Positions 54,028 through 64,000 of a DNA stretch of 64,000 nucleotides are shown piece by piece. Source of the DNA: Stutzerimonas urumqiensis (lineage in GTDB: Bacteria > Pseudomonadota > Gammaproteobacteria > Pseudomonadales > Pseudomonadaceae); the NCBI RefSeq assembly GCF_003640395.1, contig NZ_RBZQ01000001.1:248001-312000 (forward strand), written 5' to 3'. Numbering within the stretch: the first letter of the stretch is position 1; every line of letters starts with the position of its first letter. Below the pieces are notes generated by a model, which did not search any database, was not told the DNA's origin, and worked only from the letters and a program-made list of their open reading frames with translations. The position numbers and the translations under genes were made by a program.

Positions 54028-54696
54028 TCAGTTGGCGTTGGCGGTACCGGTGAAGGCGCAGCCCTGCTGGGTGCGCCCATCCACCCGCAGCGTGGCCGTC
54101 ATGTGATAGCGCCGGGCGCCGGTGGCCTCGACACAGTCGCCGGGGGCGAGCCACAGCTCGATCCGCTGCCCGTTCGCTTCGGTGGTGATGCTGGCGCTTC
54201 CGCCCGGCAACTGTTCAACCAGGACCGGCAGCGCGACGGCCGGCTGATCGGGTTGTTGCAGCAACAGACCGTCGGCGCTGACGGTCGCGCGCCATCGCGG
54301 ATCGGTGCCTTCGGCCTGGAACAGCGTGCTCGGAGCCAGCGCATCGCAGCCCTCCGGGTCGCTCGGGGCGAGGCGGAAAATGCGCTGCGGCTGGAAGGTC
54401 CCCGCACGGCCATCGATCACCAGCTGCCCGCCCAGGTCGGCGAACGACCGGGTTCCCGGCGGCAATGCCTCGATGGCATGCGCCACGGACGGGGTGTCGC
54501 TCGGTAGCAAGGTGAGCGCGTCCGGCTTCCCGCATGGCTGGAAGCGCAGCGAGCCTTCGGCCTGCACGATGTGCCCCTGAATACGGTCCCCCGCCGATTC
54601 GACGGGCAGGGGCTCGGTCGCGAATAGCTGGCAGCCGGCGATGGCCGGCGCCAGGCCCATCAACAGGATCGGGCGGAAAAGCGGCAGGCCCGGCAT
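54028..54696 (-). CDS. COG3650-type lipoprotein
   Basis: The 222-residue product has a lipoprotein signal with lipobox AIAGC and a mature domain ending RYHMTATLRVDGRTQQGCAFTG, the pattern of COG3650 periplasmic or outer-membrane lipoproteins. Two similar halves are likely. The ATG overlaps the stop of the upstream DUF3108 gene (TGATG), so the two are co-translated. Function unknown. Confidence 0.82.
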   Translation of the reverse strand: MPGLPLFRPILLMGLAPAIAGCQLFATEPLPVESAGDRIQGHIVQAEGSLRFQPCGKPDALTLLPSDTPSVAHAIEALPPGTRSFADLGGQLVIDGRAGTFQPQRIFRLAPSDPEGCDALAPSTLFQAEGTDPRWRATVSADGLLLQQPDQPAVALPVLVEQLPGGSASITTEANGQRIELWLAPGDCVEATGARRYHMTATLRVDGRTQQGCAFTGTANAN

Positions 54697-55406
54697 CAGT
54701 TGCCCTTTACCGGACGGCCATCGACGGAGCCTTCCTCGAGCATGATTTCGTACTGCTTGCCGTCATTTTCGACCTGGTGCAAACGCACCAGCAGGTAGCC
54801 CCAGTCCTTGGCGAACCAGAGGATCGTCTCGCGCTTGCTTTGCGTCGGGTCGCGGACGCGCTCGACCTTGATCGCATCCAGCCGGCCGGCCTTGGTGTTG
54901 ACCTCTTCCTCGCCGAGCACGCGGAAATCGTAGGTTTCGATCTCGTCGCCATCGAGAACCTGGTAGCTCATGGCGGTCTCGCCGGCGGCAACGTCGTGCT
55001 GCAGCGCAAGCTGGTAGGTCGACTTGTCGAGCAGGCCCCGGTTGAGCGGCAGGGAAATGGGATCGCCCCGATCGCTGCCGACGACCTGCTTGGCTTGCCA
55101 GTCGAAGCGTTGCTCGACCACCTTGCCCTTGCCCAGCCCCGAGCGTTCGAAGCGGTAGGTCTGCGGCAGGAAGGTATCGCCATCGACCTTGAACGTGCTG
55201 GTTTCGTTGAGGCTGGCGACCAGCATCGAAGCCTCGAAGGCGAGTTCCCAGCGACCATCATCCAGCGCCTTCAGGCGCCGCTCGGCGGTGCCGCTGACCG
55301 GGAGCTGCTTCCAGTCCGCCGTGTAGCTGGCGGAAAAGGGCTTGAGCTCCAGGGCCTGTGCCGGGACCGCTAGAAGGGCGAACAAGAGCATCAGGACGCT
55401 ACGCAT
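54696..55406 (-). CDS. DUF3108 family periplasmic protein
   Basis: The 236-residue product has a signal peptide (MRSVLMLLFALLAVPAQA) and the DUF3108 pattern LELKPFSASYTADWKQLPVSGTAERRLKAL, then ILWFAKDWGYLLVRLHQVENDGKQYEI. It is predicted to be periplasmic. It is between purN and the lipoprotein, in the usual pseudomonad purM-purN-DUF3108 order. Function unknown. Confidence 0.88.
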   Translation of the reverse strand: MRSVLMLLFALLAVPAQALELKPFSASYTADWKQLPVSGTAERRLKALDDGRWELAFEASMLVASLNETSTFKVDGDTFLPQTYRFERSGLGKGKVVEQRFDWQAKQVVGSDRGDPISLPLNRGLLDKSTYQLALQHDVAAGETAMSYQVLDGDEIETYDFRVLGEEEVNTKAGRLDAIKVERVRDPTQSKRETILWFAKDWGYLLVRLHQVENDGKQYEIMLEEGSVDGRPVKGN

Positions 55407-55414
55407 GGAATCTC

Positions 55415-56062
55415 CTAAAAGCGAAGAGGAAAGCCTGTTTCGGGCAATGGCTGGCCGTCGAGCATCGCGCGACCGCCCTGCAGGCGCAAGCGGCCCTCGC
55501 CGAACCAGCGCACCGCCAGCGGGTAGATGCGGTGCTCGGCGGCATGGATGCGCTGCGCCAGCCGCTCAACGTCATCGGCCGGCTCCACGGCGACGGTGGC
55601 CTGCACGACGACCGGCCCGCCATCCAGCTCCTCGGTGACGAAGTGGACGCTGCAACCGTGCTCGGCGTCGCCGGCCTCGAGTACGCGGCGATGCGTGTCG
55701 AGGCCCTTGTAGCGCGGCAGCAGCGACGGGTGAATGTTTAGCAGCCGGCCCTCGTAGTGGCGGACGAACGCCGGCGTGAGGATGCGCATGAAGCCTGCCA
55801 GCACCACCAGGCCCGGCGCATGGGCGTCGATGGCCTCCATCAGCGCGGTATCGAAAGCCGCGCGATCGGCAAAGTGGCCATGCTCCAGCACCCGTGTTTC
55901 GATGCCGGCCTGCTGCGCGCGCTGCAGACCGTAGGCATCGCCGCGGTTGGAGATGACGGCACGGATGCGCGACGGACTGCTGGCCTCCTGCTGATCGATC
56001 AGCGCCTGAAGATTGCTGCCCGACCCGGAAATCAGGACGACGACGTTACAGGGCTCGCTCAT
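55415..56062 (-). CDS. purN: Phosphoribosylglycinamide formyltransferase
   Basis: A 215-residue enzyme that formylates GAR with 10-formyl-THF in purine synthesis. [12 protein letters not shown] is the substrate loop, [14 protein letters not shown] the folate part and [16 protein letters not shown] holds the catalytic His. It overlaps purM by ATGA (56059-56062). Confidence 0.96.
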   Translation of the reverse strand: MSEPCNVVVLISGSGSNLQALIDQQEASSPSRIRAVISNRGDAYGLQRAQQAGIETRVLEHGHFADRAAFDTALMEAIDAHAPGLVVLAGFMRILTPAFVRHYEGRLLNIHPSLLPRYKGLDTHRRVLEAGDAEHGCSVHFVTEELDGGPVVVQATVAVEPADDVERLAQRIHAAEHRIYPLAVRWFGEGRLRLQGGRAMLDGQPLPETGFPLRF

Positions 56063-57120
56063 CCGTGCTGCTTCAGGTTGTTCAGGACAACACGCTCCGC
56101 ATCGGCGGTGGCGGTTGCGATCTGGCCGATGAGCCAGGGTTGTTCGCCGGCCTCGCGCAGCGCCGCCAGGGCGGCGTCGACATGCTGTTCGGCTACGCAG
56201 ATGACCATGCCGACGCCGCAGTTGAGCACCCGGTGCATTTCCACTTCATCGACGTTGCCCTGCGCCTGTAGCCAGTCGAATACAGCCGGACGCGTCCAGC
56301 TCGCGACGTCGAGCACCGCCTGGGTCCCGTCGGGCAATACGCGCGGGATGTTGTCGAGCAGCCCGCCGCCGGTGATGTGTGCCATCGCCTTGACCGCGCC
56401 GGTTTTGCGGATCAGCTCCAGCAGCGGCTTGACGTAGATGCGCGTGGGCGCCATCAGCAGCTCGGCCAGCGGCTTCCCATCGAGCTGGGTGCGCTCGATG
56501 TCCGCGCCCGAGACCTCAAGGATTTTGCGAATCAGCGAATAGCCGTTGGAATGCGGGCCGGACGAGGGAAGGGCGATCAGCCGGTCGCCGGCCTGCACGG
56601 TCGAGCCATCGATGATCTCGTCCTTTTCCACCACGCCGACGCAGAAGCCGGCCAGGTCGTAGTCTTCTCCTTCGTACATGCCCGGCATTTCGGCGGTCTC
56701 GCCGCCGACCAGGGCGCAGCCGGCCAGCTCGCAGCCGGCGCCGATACCGGTGACGACCTGCGCCGCGACATCCACATTGAGCTTGCCGGTGGCGTAGTAG
56801 TCGAGGAAGAACAGCGGCTCGGCGCCGCAGACCACCAGATCGTTGACACACATGGCCACCAGATCGATGCCGATGCTGTCGTGCCGGTCCAGGTTCAATG
56901 CCAGTCGCAGCTTGGTGCCTACGCCGTCGGTGCCGGACACCAGCACCGGCTTGCGGTAGCCGGCCGGGATTTCGCACAGCGCGCCAAAGCCACCCAGGCC
57001 GCCCATCACCTCCGGACGCGCGGTCCGCCGAGCGACACCCTTGATGCGTTCGACGAGCGCTTCGCCTGCATCGATGTCGACACCGGCGTCCTTGTAGCTG
57101 ATGGAGGGTTGCTTGCTCAT
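56059..57120 (-). CDS. purM: Phosphoribosylformylglycinamidine cyclo-ligase
   Basis: The 353-residue AIR synthetase from the ATG at 57120 has the conserved [11 protein letters not shown] loop, [11 protein letters not shown] and [15 protein letters not shown]. The frame stays open for another 300 bases upstream, but the extra part has no similarity to the family and was left out. It is translationally coupled to purN, and an AT-rich TAAAAT on the minus strand (57243-57250) may be its -10. Confidence 0.96.
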   Translation of the reverse strand: MSKQPSISYKDAGVDIDAGEALVERIKGVARRTARPEVMGGLGGFGALCEIPAGYRKPVLVSGTDGVGTKLRLALNLDRHDSIGIDLVAMCVNDLVVCGAEPLFFLDYYATGKLNVDVAAQVVTGIGAGCELAGCALVGGETAEMPGMYEGEDYDLAGFCVGVVEKDEIIDGSTVQAGDRLIALPSSGPHSNGYSLIRKILEVSGADIERTQLDGKPLAELLMAPTRIYVKPLLELIRKTGAVKAMAHITGGGLLDNIPRVLPDGTQAVLDVASWTRPAVFDWLQAQGNVDEVEMHRVLNCGVGMVICVAEQHVDAALAALREAGEQPWLIGQIATATADAERVVLNNLKQHG

Positions 57121-57440
57121 GAGGACAGGCCTGTATTGGGAATAGAAGAAGGATGCGGGCGAGTCGGCGGTGCCTGTGCCGTCGATGGCGGCGAGCGGCC
57201 GTCGCGTCCGCATGGCCGCGGATGGGCCACGCAAGGCGCGCGATTTTATCAGGGATGCCCCGGACCGCCTATCCCGGCCCCGCCGTGGCAGGCGAAACGA
57301 CGCTTCGTCGAAGTGGTCTGTTAGGCGACAGGGGCCGCCGATGGATGGCCCGAAGTTGCCGCCTGTCGGGCGGCTGTTTAAGGTATTAGCCCTTTTCTCC
57401 TGCCGACGTGCTCTGCCGCGTGGCACCCCGAGGATTCGCC
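57121..57440. other. Divergent control region between purM and the DUF2066 gene
   Basis: It carries the promoters of two divergent genes. On the minus strand TGATAAAAT (about 57243-57250) is a likely -10 for purM. On the plus strand TTGCCG at 57356 with TAAGGT 17 bases later is a weak match. No small gene or repeat is supported. Confidence 0.45.
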
Positions 57441-58514
57441 ATGCGCCCGATCGTTCGCTTGCTGATGCTGTGCTGCCTTGTCCTGGCGCAGCCTGTGGCC
57501 GCCGAGCCGCTGGAAGACCTTTACCTGGTTCGCCAGCCCATCGATAGCCAGCAGCCGGCTGATCGTGAAGCGGCTCTGCAGCGTGCGTTAGATACGCTGA
57601 TCATCCGCCTGACCGGCGATCCGCAGGTGGTGGAGTCATCGAACCTGGCTGCCGTGCGTGCCGAGCCCAAGCAGCTGGTGCGCCAGTTCGGCTACGAGGG
57701 CGATGTGCTGGTGGCCAACTTCGATGCGACGAGCGTCCAGCGCGCCTTGCGGGACGCTGGCATCGCGACCTGGGGCGAGAACCGGCCGTCGCTGCTGGTC
57801 TGGTGGCTGGCCGAATCGGCGGAAGGAACGAGCCTGATCGGTGACGGACAGGGCGGCGCGGACATGCTGCGCAGCGCCGCTCAACACCGTGGGCTGCCGG
57901 TGCAGATTCCGCTGGCGGACCTGCAGGAACAGCTCGCGGTGACCCGGGATGCGATCGAGCGCGCCGAACCCTCGGCCTTCGCCGAGTCGTCGGAACGCTA
58001 CGATGCCGACGCCCTGCTGACCGTATTGGCGCGCGAGGAAGGCGAGGGCTGGCAGGCCCGTTGGCATGTCTGGCTGGGCGACCAGCACGGCGAGGGGCAG
58101 GCGACCGGTACCAGCCAAGAGGCACTCGCCGATGCGGTGATGCTGGCGGTGCAGCGCTATCTCGCGCCTCGCTTCGTCGGGGTCGAGGGTGAGCTTTCAT
58201 CGGTGACGCTGAAGGTGGAGGGCGCGAATCTCGCCCGCTTCGCAGAGCTGGACGAACTTCTCCAGCCGCTGGGTGCGCAGCTGCATCAGGTGAGCGGTGA
58301 TGAGCTGATCTACCGACTCGAAGCCCGGCCGGAACAGCTACAGGCGCAGTTGGAGCTGATCGGTTTGCAGCCGTTGCCGGACGAAGTGCCGGAGCCATCG
58401 CCCTTGGTGACCCAGCCGGGGGGCGCGGCGATTGGAGCGCCGATCGAAGCGGCGATTGAAGCGCCGACCGAAGCGCCGGCCACCGAGGGCCTGGTGCTGC
58501 GCTACGGCTGGTAG
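57441..58514 (+). CDS. DUF2066 domain periplasmic protein
   Basis: From the ATG at 57441 the product is 357 residues with a signal peptide ([22 protein letters not shown]). The DUF2066 pattern [23 protein letters not shown] and VQQFGY-like [15 protein letters not shown] follow. Near the C-terminus a repeated Ala/Pro/Ile/Glu segment (58432-58482, units like gcgccgatcgaagcg) forms a low-complexity linker. Function unknown; probably an envelope protein. The next gene starts 35 bases later. Confidence 0.88.
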   Translation: MRPIVRLLMLCCLVLAQPVAAEPLEDLYLVRQPIDSQQPADREAALQRALDTLIIRLTGDPQVVESSNLAAVRAEPKQLVRQFGYEGDVLVANFDATSVQRALRDAGIATWGENRPSLLVWWLAESAEGTSLIGDGQGGADMLRSAAQHRGLPVQIPLADLQEQLAVTRDAIERAEPSAFAESSERYDADALLTVLAREEGEGWQARWHVWLGDQHGEGQATGTSQEALADAVMLAVQRYLAPRFVGVEGELSSVTLKVEGANLARFAELDELLQPLGAQLHQVSGDELIYRLEARPEQLQAQLELIGLQPLPDEVPEPSPLVTQPGGAAIGAPIEAAIEAPTEAPATEGLVLRYGW

Positions 58515-58549
58515 GCCTGTCGGCTTGCTGTTCGCCCCTGCCAGACCTT

Positions 58550-59098
58550 ATGCGCCATCTACCCAACCTGCTGACCGGCGTCCGTCTGTTGCTGGTCGTG
58601 CCCATCGCCTGGCTGGTCATCGACGGAGCCTACCAGCCGGCCCTCGGGTTGTTCGTGATCGCTGGCCTCAGCGATGCGCTCGATGGATTCCTGGCTCGGC
58701 GGTTCGGCTGGGGCAGTTCGCTGGGCGCGGTACTCGATCCGCTCGCGGACAAGGCGTTGCTGATCGTGATCTACCTGTGCCTGACGGTGGGCGGCTGGAT
58801 ACCGGCCTGGCTAGCCACCCTGGTGCTGTTGCGTGACGTCGTCATCGTTCTCGGCGCGGCGTGCTATCGCCTCGTGACCGGTTCGCTGGAGATGCGGCCA
58901 AGCATATTCGGTAAGCTGTCGACCCTGCTGCAGCTGGCACTCGTCGCGGGCGTGATGGCCGACGCGGCCTTCGGCGTTCTGCCGGCGGCGCTGCACCTCG
59001 TTCTGATCACGGTCGTGGCCGTCATGACGGCCATCAGCGGGTTGCACTATGTGCTTAGGTGGACCCTCGCTTACAGGAGTTTCAAGGCATGCCCGTGA
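58550..59098 (+). CDS. CDP-alcohol phosphatidyltransferase
   Basis: The 182-residue integral membrane enzyme has the family signature SDALDGFLARRFGWGSSLGAVLDPLADK, that is D-G-x2-A-R-x8-G-x3-D-x3-D, with about five membrane helices. It transfers a phosphatidyl group from CDP-diacylglycerol to an alcohol; the size fits PgsA or a related enzyme, though the acceptor is not certain. It overlaps the next gene by 10 bases. Confidence 0.88.
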   Translation: MRHLPNLLTGVRLLLVVPIAWLVIDGAYQPALGLFVIAGLSDALDGFLARRFGWGSSLGAVLDPLADKALLIVIYLCLTVGGWIPAWLATLVLLRDVVIVLGAACYRLVTGSLEMRPSIFGKLSTLLQLALVAGVMADAAFGVLPAALHLVLITVVAVMTAISGLHYVLRWTLAYRSFKACP

Positions 59099-60180
59099 CC
59101 ATCGCCTCCCGCTGGCCCTGGATCGTCGCCGCGTTGATCGCCGGCTGGCTGATCTACCTGCTCAATCCGATCTTGTCGCCATTCCTGGTGGGCATCCTGC
59201 TGGCCTACCTGGGCGATCCGCTGGTCGACCGCTTCGAGCGCTGGGGCATGCCGCGGACCCTCGGCGTCGTGGCCGTGTTCGCGCTGTTCGCAATGCTCTG
59301 CTTGCTGTGCCTGCTGGTGCTGGTGCCCATGCTGGGTCGGCAGCTGGTAAGGCTGTACCAACTGGCGCCGTTGGCGCTCGACTGGCTGCAACACGGCTTG
59401 CTGCCCTGGGCTCAGGTGCAGCTCGGGCTGGAACCCGATTTCTGGCGCTTCGACCGCTTGAAAGCGGCCGTGACGGATAACCTGGGCGGCACCACGGATC
59501 TGCTGGGCGTGGTGCTGGCCCGGGCAACGGCGTCCGGGCTTGCCTTGCTCGCGTGGCTGGGCAATGCCCTGCTGGTTCCGGTGGTTTGCTTCTATCTGCT
59601 GCGTGACTGGGACCTGATCATGACGCGGCTGCGCAATTTGCTCCCGCGTCGGCGCGAAGCGAGGGTGGTCGGCCTGCTGGGCGAATGCCATGAGGTCATC
59701 GGCGCGTTTCTGCGCGGGCAACTGCTGGTGATGCTGGCGCTTGCCGTGATCTACGCCGCGGGCCTGTCGTTGCTCAGGCTGGAGCTGGGTTTGCTGATCG
59801 GCCTGATCGCGGGCCTTGCGAGCATCGTTCCCTACATGGGGTTCATCGTCGGAATCGGGGCGGCGGCGGTGGCTGCGCTGTTCCAGTTCGGGCTGGATCT
59901 CTACGCACTGTTTGGCGTCGCGGCCGTGTTCACGCTCGGACAACTGCTCGAGGGCATGCTGCTGACCCCTTGGCTGGTCGGCGATCGCATCGGTCTGCAT
60001 CCGGTTGCGGTCATTTTCGCGGTGCTGGCCGGTGGGCAGCTGTTCGGCCTGACCGGCGTGCTGCTCGCCTTGCCGGTCGCCGCGGTGATCATGGTCTTGC
60101 TTCGCCATGCGCATGAGCTTTATCGCCTGTCGGACCTCTACCAGGCAGAGCGACCCGCGTTGCCGGAGCAGGAACCATGA
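59089..60180 (+). CDS. AI-2E family transporter (PerM/YdiK-like permease)
   Basis: The 363-residue product of the ATG at 59089 (AGGAG nine bases upstream) has about seven or eight membrane helices. The family segments NPILSPFLVGILLAYLGDPLVDRFERWG and LIAGLASIVPYMGFIVGIGAAAVAALFQFG are visible. Such permeases are called AI-2E after TqsA but substrates vary. It overlaps hda by ATGA. Confidence 0.88.
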   Translation: MPVTIASRWPWIVAALIAGWLIYLLNPILSPFLVGILLAYLGDPLVDRFERWGMPRTLGVVAVFALFAMLCLLCLLVLVPMLGRQLVRLYQLAPLALDWLQHGLLPWAQVQLGLEPDFWRFDRLKAAVTDNLGGTTDLLGVVLARATASGLALLAWLGNALLVPVVCFYLLRDWDLIMTRLRNLLPRRREARVVGLLGECHEVIGAFLRGQLLVMLALAVIYAAGLSLLRLELGLLIGLIAGLASIVPYMGFIVGIGAAAVAALFQFGLDLYALFGVAAVFTLGQLLEGMLLTPWLVGDRIGLHPVAVIFAVLAGGQLFGLTGVLLALPVAAVIMVLLRHAHELYRLSDLYQAERPALPEQEP

Positions 60181-60881
60181 ATCCGGTGCAGTTGCCGTTG
60201 GGCGTGCGGATGAGGGATGACGCCACCTTCGCCAATTTCTATCCCGGCGCCAACGCGGCGGCCCTTGGTTATGTCGAGCGGCTTTGCGAGCCGGATGCGG
60301 CCTGGGCCGATCAGCTCATCTACCTGTGGGGCAAGGCCGGGGTCGGGCGCAGCCATCTGCTGCAAGCGGCCTGTTTGCGAATCGAGGAGCGCGGGCTGCG
60401 GGCGATCTATCTGCCGCTCGGCGAGCTGGCCGCGCATGGCACGCAGCTGCTGGATGACCTGGAAGGCAGCGATCTGGTGTGTCTCGATGACCTCGACACG
60501 GTGGCCGGCGAGCCGCACTGGGAAGAGGCCTTGTTCCATCTGTTCAATCGCCTGCGCGACAGCGGCAGGCGCTTGCTGCTGGCGGCCCGCTGCGCGCCGC
60601 GAGAGCTGCCGATCCAGCTCGCCGACCTGCAATCGCGTCTGACGCTGGCGCTGGTGTTCCAGCTGAAGGAGCTGTCCGAAGAGGACAAGCTGCGCGCCTT
60701 GCAACTGCGCGCGTCCCGGCGTGGCCTCAACCTGTCCGACGACGTCGGGCGTTTCATCCTGACCCGGGGTGCGCGCAGCATGAGCGCGCTGTTCGGACTG
60801 CTCGACGAGCTTGACCACGCCTCGCTTCAGGCGCAGCGCAAGCTCACCATTCCCTTTCTCAAGGAAACCCTCGGCTGGTAG
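60177..60881 (+). CDS. hda: DnaA inactivator Hda
   Basis: A 234-residue AAA+ protein like the DnaA ATPase domain. The P-loop reads GKAGVGRSH (Arg in place of Lys, as in E. coli Hda), with the arginine-rich sensor (RSMSALFGLLDELDHASLQAQRKLTIPFLKE) at the end. With the sliding clamp it promotes hydrolysis of ATP bound to DnaA and limits initiation. In pseudomonads it follows the AI-2E permease, as here. Confidence 0.93.
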   Translation: MNPVQLPLGVRMRDDATFANFYPGANAAALGYVERLCEPDAAWADQLIYLWGKAGVGRSHLLQAACLRIEERGLRAIYLPLGELAAHGTQLLDDLEGSDLVCLDDLDTVAGEPHWEEALFHLFNRLRDSGRRLLLAARCAPRELPIQLADLQSRLTLALVFQLKELSEEDKLRALQLRASRRGLNLSDDVGRFILTRGARSMSALFGLLDELDHASLQAQRKLTIPFLKETLGW

Positions 60882-60884
60882 CTG

Positions 60885-62240
<1,356 letters not shown>

Positions 62241-62401
62241 GTTCGGTCTCCAGTCGGAAGGTCGGCTATTCTACCCCGCGGCCGGCTCGGCCCAGAACCG
62301 TGCCGGCCGCCTGTGGTCCAGTGAGCCAGCATCGTCCGGTTTCGGCTGGGCGGTACGGCTCGGGGCAGGTGGCCTGCCCATCAATCGGACAAGGAGAGGG
62401 C

Positions 62402-63622
62402 ATGCCTGAACGTGTCGGGAAGTTTCTGGATTTCTGCCTGTTTCTGATGCGCCGATTCCTCGCCGACCAGGGCCCGCACAGCGCGGCGGCACTGACCTAC
62501 ACGACGCTGTTCGCGGTCGTCCCGATGATGACGGTAACCTTCGCGATGCTGGCCGCCATACCGGCCTTCCAGGGCGTTGGCGAACAGATCCAGGCCTATA
62601 TCTTCCGCAACTTCATTCCTTCGACCGGCGCGACCATCCAGGAGTACCTCACCGCATTCATCTCCCAGGCGCGCCAACTGACCTGGATTGGCGTGGGCTT
62701 CCTGATCGTCACGGCATTCATGATGCTGCTGACCATCGAGAAGGCGTTCAACCTGATCTGGCGGGTGCGCCAGCCGCGTCGCGGCATGTCGAGCTTCCTG
62801 CTGTACTGGGCGATCCTGAGCCTGGGGCCGCTGTTGCTAGGCGCGGGTTTCGCCGTCAGCACCTACATCACCTCGTTGTCGCTGATTTCCGGCCCGCATG
62901 CGCTGCTGGGAGTGGGCATGGTGTTGAAGGTGATGCCGCTGCTGCTGAGCATCGCCGCCTTCACGCTCATTTATGCCGCAGTGCCCAACACCCGGGTGCC
63001 GCTGCGCCATGCGCTGGCCGGTGGCAGCTTCACCGCCGTTCTGCTCGAGGCGGCGAGGCAGGCGTTCGGCCTGTATGTCTCGTATTTTCCGAGCTACCAG
63101 CTGATCTACGGTGCCTTCGCCACCGTGCCGTTGTTCCTGTTGTGGATCTATCTCTCCTGGCTCATCGTGCTTTTCGGGGCTGAACTGGTCTGTGGGCTGT
63201 CGTCGTCTCAGCATTGGCGCAGTCGCCGGTTGCCCCGGCTCATTGTGGTGCTGATCGTGCTGCGCATCCTCTATGAGAACCAGCGGGCAGGACGGGAGAT
63301 TCGGCTGCGGCACGTTCACCAGGCTGGCTGGAGCCTGCCGGAGGACGAATGGGACGAAATCCTAGAATTTCTGGAACGCGAGAAGCTCGTCTGTCGAACC
63401 AGCAACGGCTGGGTGCTCTGCCGCGACCTCGGCGAATACAGTCTGGACCAGCTGCTGCGAAACAATCCCTGGCCCTTGACCCGGCTCGACCAGCTTCCCG
63501 AGCATTTGGAAGAGCCCTGGTACCCCACGTTCCGTCGCTCGCTCGAGCTGCTCGGACAAGAACAGGCCAGCCTGTTTGGCGGAAGTCTGGCGGACTGGTT
63601 GAAGGCCGGTACGGCTGACTAG
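62402..63622 (+). CDS. YihY/BrkB family protein with long C-terminal domain
   Basis: The 406-residue product from the ATG at 62402 (AAGGAGAGGGC in front) has about six membrane helices, with the family part [35 protein letters not shown] at the start and [16 protein letters not shown] at the end of the membrane part. After it a ~130-residue cytosolic domain follows (LHR-like winged-helix region, [33 protein letters not shown]), absent from the shorter paralogue at 22284. Function not settled. Confidence 0.88.
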   Translation: MPERVGKFLDFCLFLMRRFLADQGPHSAAALTYTTLFAVVPMMTVTFAMLAAIPAFQGVGEQIQAYIFRNFIPSTGATIQEYLTAFISQARQLTWIGVGFLIVTAFMMLLTIEKAFNLIWRVRQPRRGMSSFLLYWAILSLGPLLLGAGFAVSTYITSLSLISGPHALLGVGMVLKVMPLLLSIAAFTLIYAAVPNTRVPLRHALAGGSFTAVLLEAARQAFGLYVSYFPSYQLIYGAFATVPLFLLWIYLSWLIVLFGAELVCGLSSSQHWRSRRLPRLIVVLIVLRILYENQRAGREIRLRHVHQAGWSLPEDEWDEILEFLEREKLVCRTSNGWVLCRDLGEYSLDQLLRNNPWPLTRLDQLPEHLEEPWYPTFRRSLELLGQEQASLFGGSLADWLKAGTAD

Positions 63623-63878
63623 CTGATCCTTCTCATGGCGCAAGCCAGCCGGTACTCGCGTTCGCTATTGCCGCGTCTGTGCCAATCGCCGTGATTCTAA
63701 AAGCGCGGCCTACAGCGATGCCAACCCACCTCGCGTGCGTGAACCGCACTTACGTGGCCGACAACCAGAAACTCTCTATCGCGCCGCTTCGCTTATTCAA
63801 TTTAGGCAGGGCGATACCCGCTTCTACTCTCCTCTCGCGTTTCCGGACGCAACCAAAAACGAGATGAGGACGACTAGA

Positions 63879-64000
63879 TGAATCGCTTCGTGACAGGCGC
63901 CTTGCCTGCCCGCACGTTGTTGAGCGTGCTTTGTGCCAGCCTGCTATCGCTTTCAGTCCATGCAACCCCGCTGACCCGCGACAACGGTGCGGCGGTGGGC
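63879..64000 (+). CDS. katB: Catalase KatB-type, 5' end only
   Basis: The first 40 codons lie at the right edge: a signal peptide (MNRFVTGALPARTL...LSLSVHA) followed by TPLTRDNGAAVG, which is how secreted mono-functional haem catalases such as P. aeruginosa KatB begin. GAGG lies nine bases before the ATG. The catalytic part is beyond the window, so the exact catalase type is inferred from this short start. Confidence 0.72.

Overview
This 64-kb window looks like a chromosomal stretch of a high-GC gammaproteobacterium of the Pseudomonadaceae, most likely a Stutzerimonas (Pseudomonas stutzeri-group) strain. The reasons are the arrangement of its gene blocks: aruC/aruE, mutS-fdxA, cinA-recA-recX, finR divergent from fpr, purM-purN with a DUF3108 gene, an erdR-type response regulator, and a KatB-type catalase at the right edge. 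The identification rests on remembered families and gene order, not on a database search.

Layout. 1-1.8 kb: end of an arginine succinyltransferase (AST) cluster (aruC 3' end, a small His/Cys-tailed protein, astE). 1.8-8.4 kb: a minus-strand run with a small membrane protein, oligopeptidase B, a secreted S8-family peptidase and egtD-egtB, where the peptidase start overlaps the egtD stop. 8.4-13.8 kb: SDR oxidoreductase, lipoproteins, a PQQ-type sugar dehydrogenase and a CvfB-like S1 protein. 13.8-19.3 kb: the most unusual part, two tandem paralogous secreted GH5-type glycoside hydrolases, each with three copies of an ~80-residue module I do not recognise. Both have long leaders with matching sequence elements and UUCG-loop terminators. 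19.5-21.6 kb: a translationally coupled envelope/stress trio, then tRNA-Thr(CGT).

22-26.4 kb: a BrkB/YihY protein, then an overlapping glycosyltransferase / deacetylase / flippase-like operon and a CsbD-like protein. 26.5-32.6 kb: DNA maintenance (fdxA, mutS, cinA, recA with an SOS box, recX), interrupted by a decayed ZIP metal transporter. 32.7-41.3 kb: LOG protein, DTW protein, EamA transporter, ErdR-like regulator, finR/fpr, YchJ-like protein, OmpA-like lipoprotein and CopD-like membrane protein. 41.4-47.2 kb: dinG, a serine hydrolase, an OmpA-like lipoprotein, pdxH and a SlyB-like lipoprotein. 47.4-53.1 kb: a complete Mrp/Pha cation/proton antiporter operon (A/B fusion, C, D, E, F, G). 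53.1-62.2 kb: EamA transporter, lipoprotein, DUF3108, purN-purM, DUF2066, CDP-alcohol phosphatidyltransferase, AI-2E permease, hda, DUF2069, wrbA, arsC. 62.4-64 kb: a second BrkB protein and the start of katB.

Most of the window is ordinary core genome. The parts that deserve attention are the GH5 pair with its module and promoter elements, the S8 peptidase with a Glu at the catalytic Asp position, the three-lesion ZIP pseudogene, a perfect 9-bp palindrome between divergent genes, and the small envelope operons around 19.5-26 kb.
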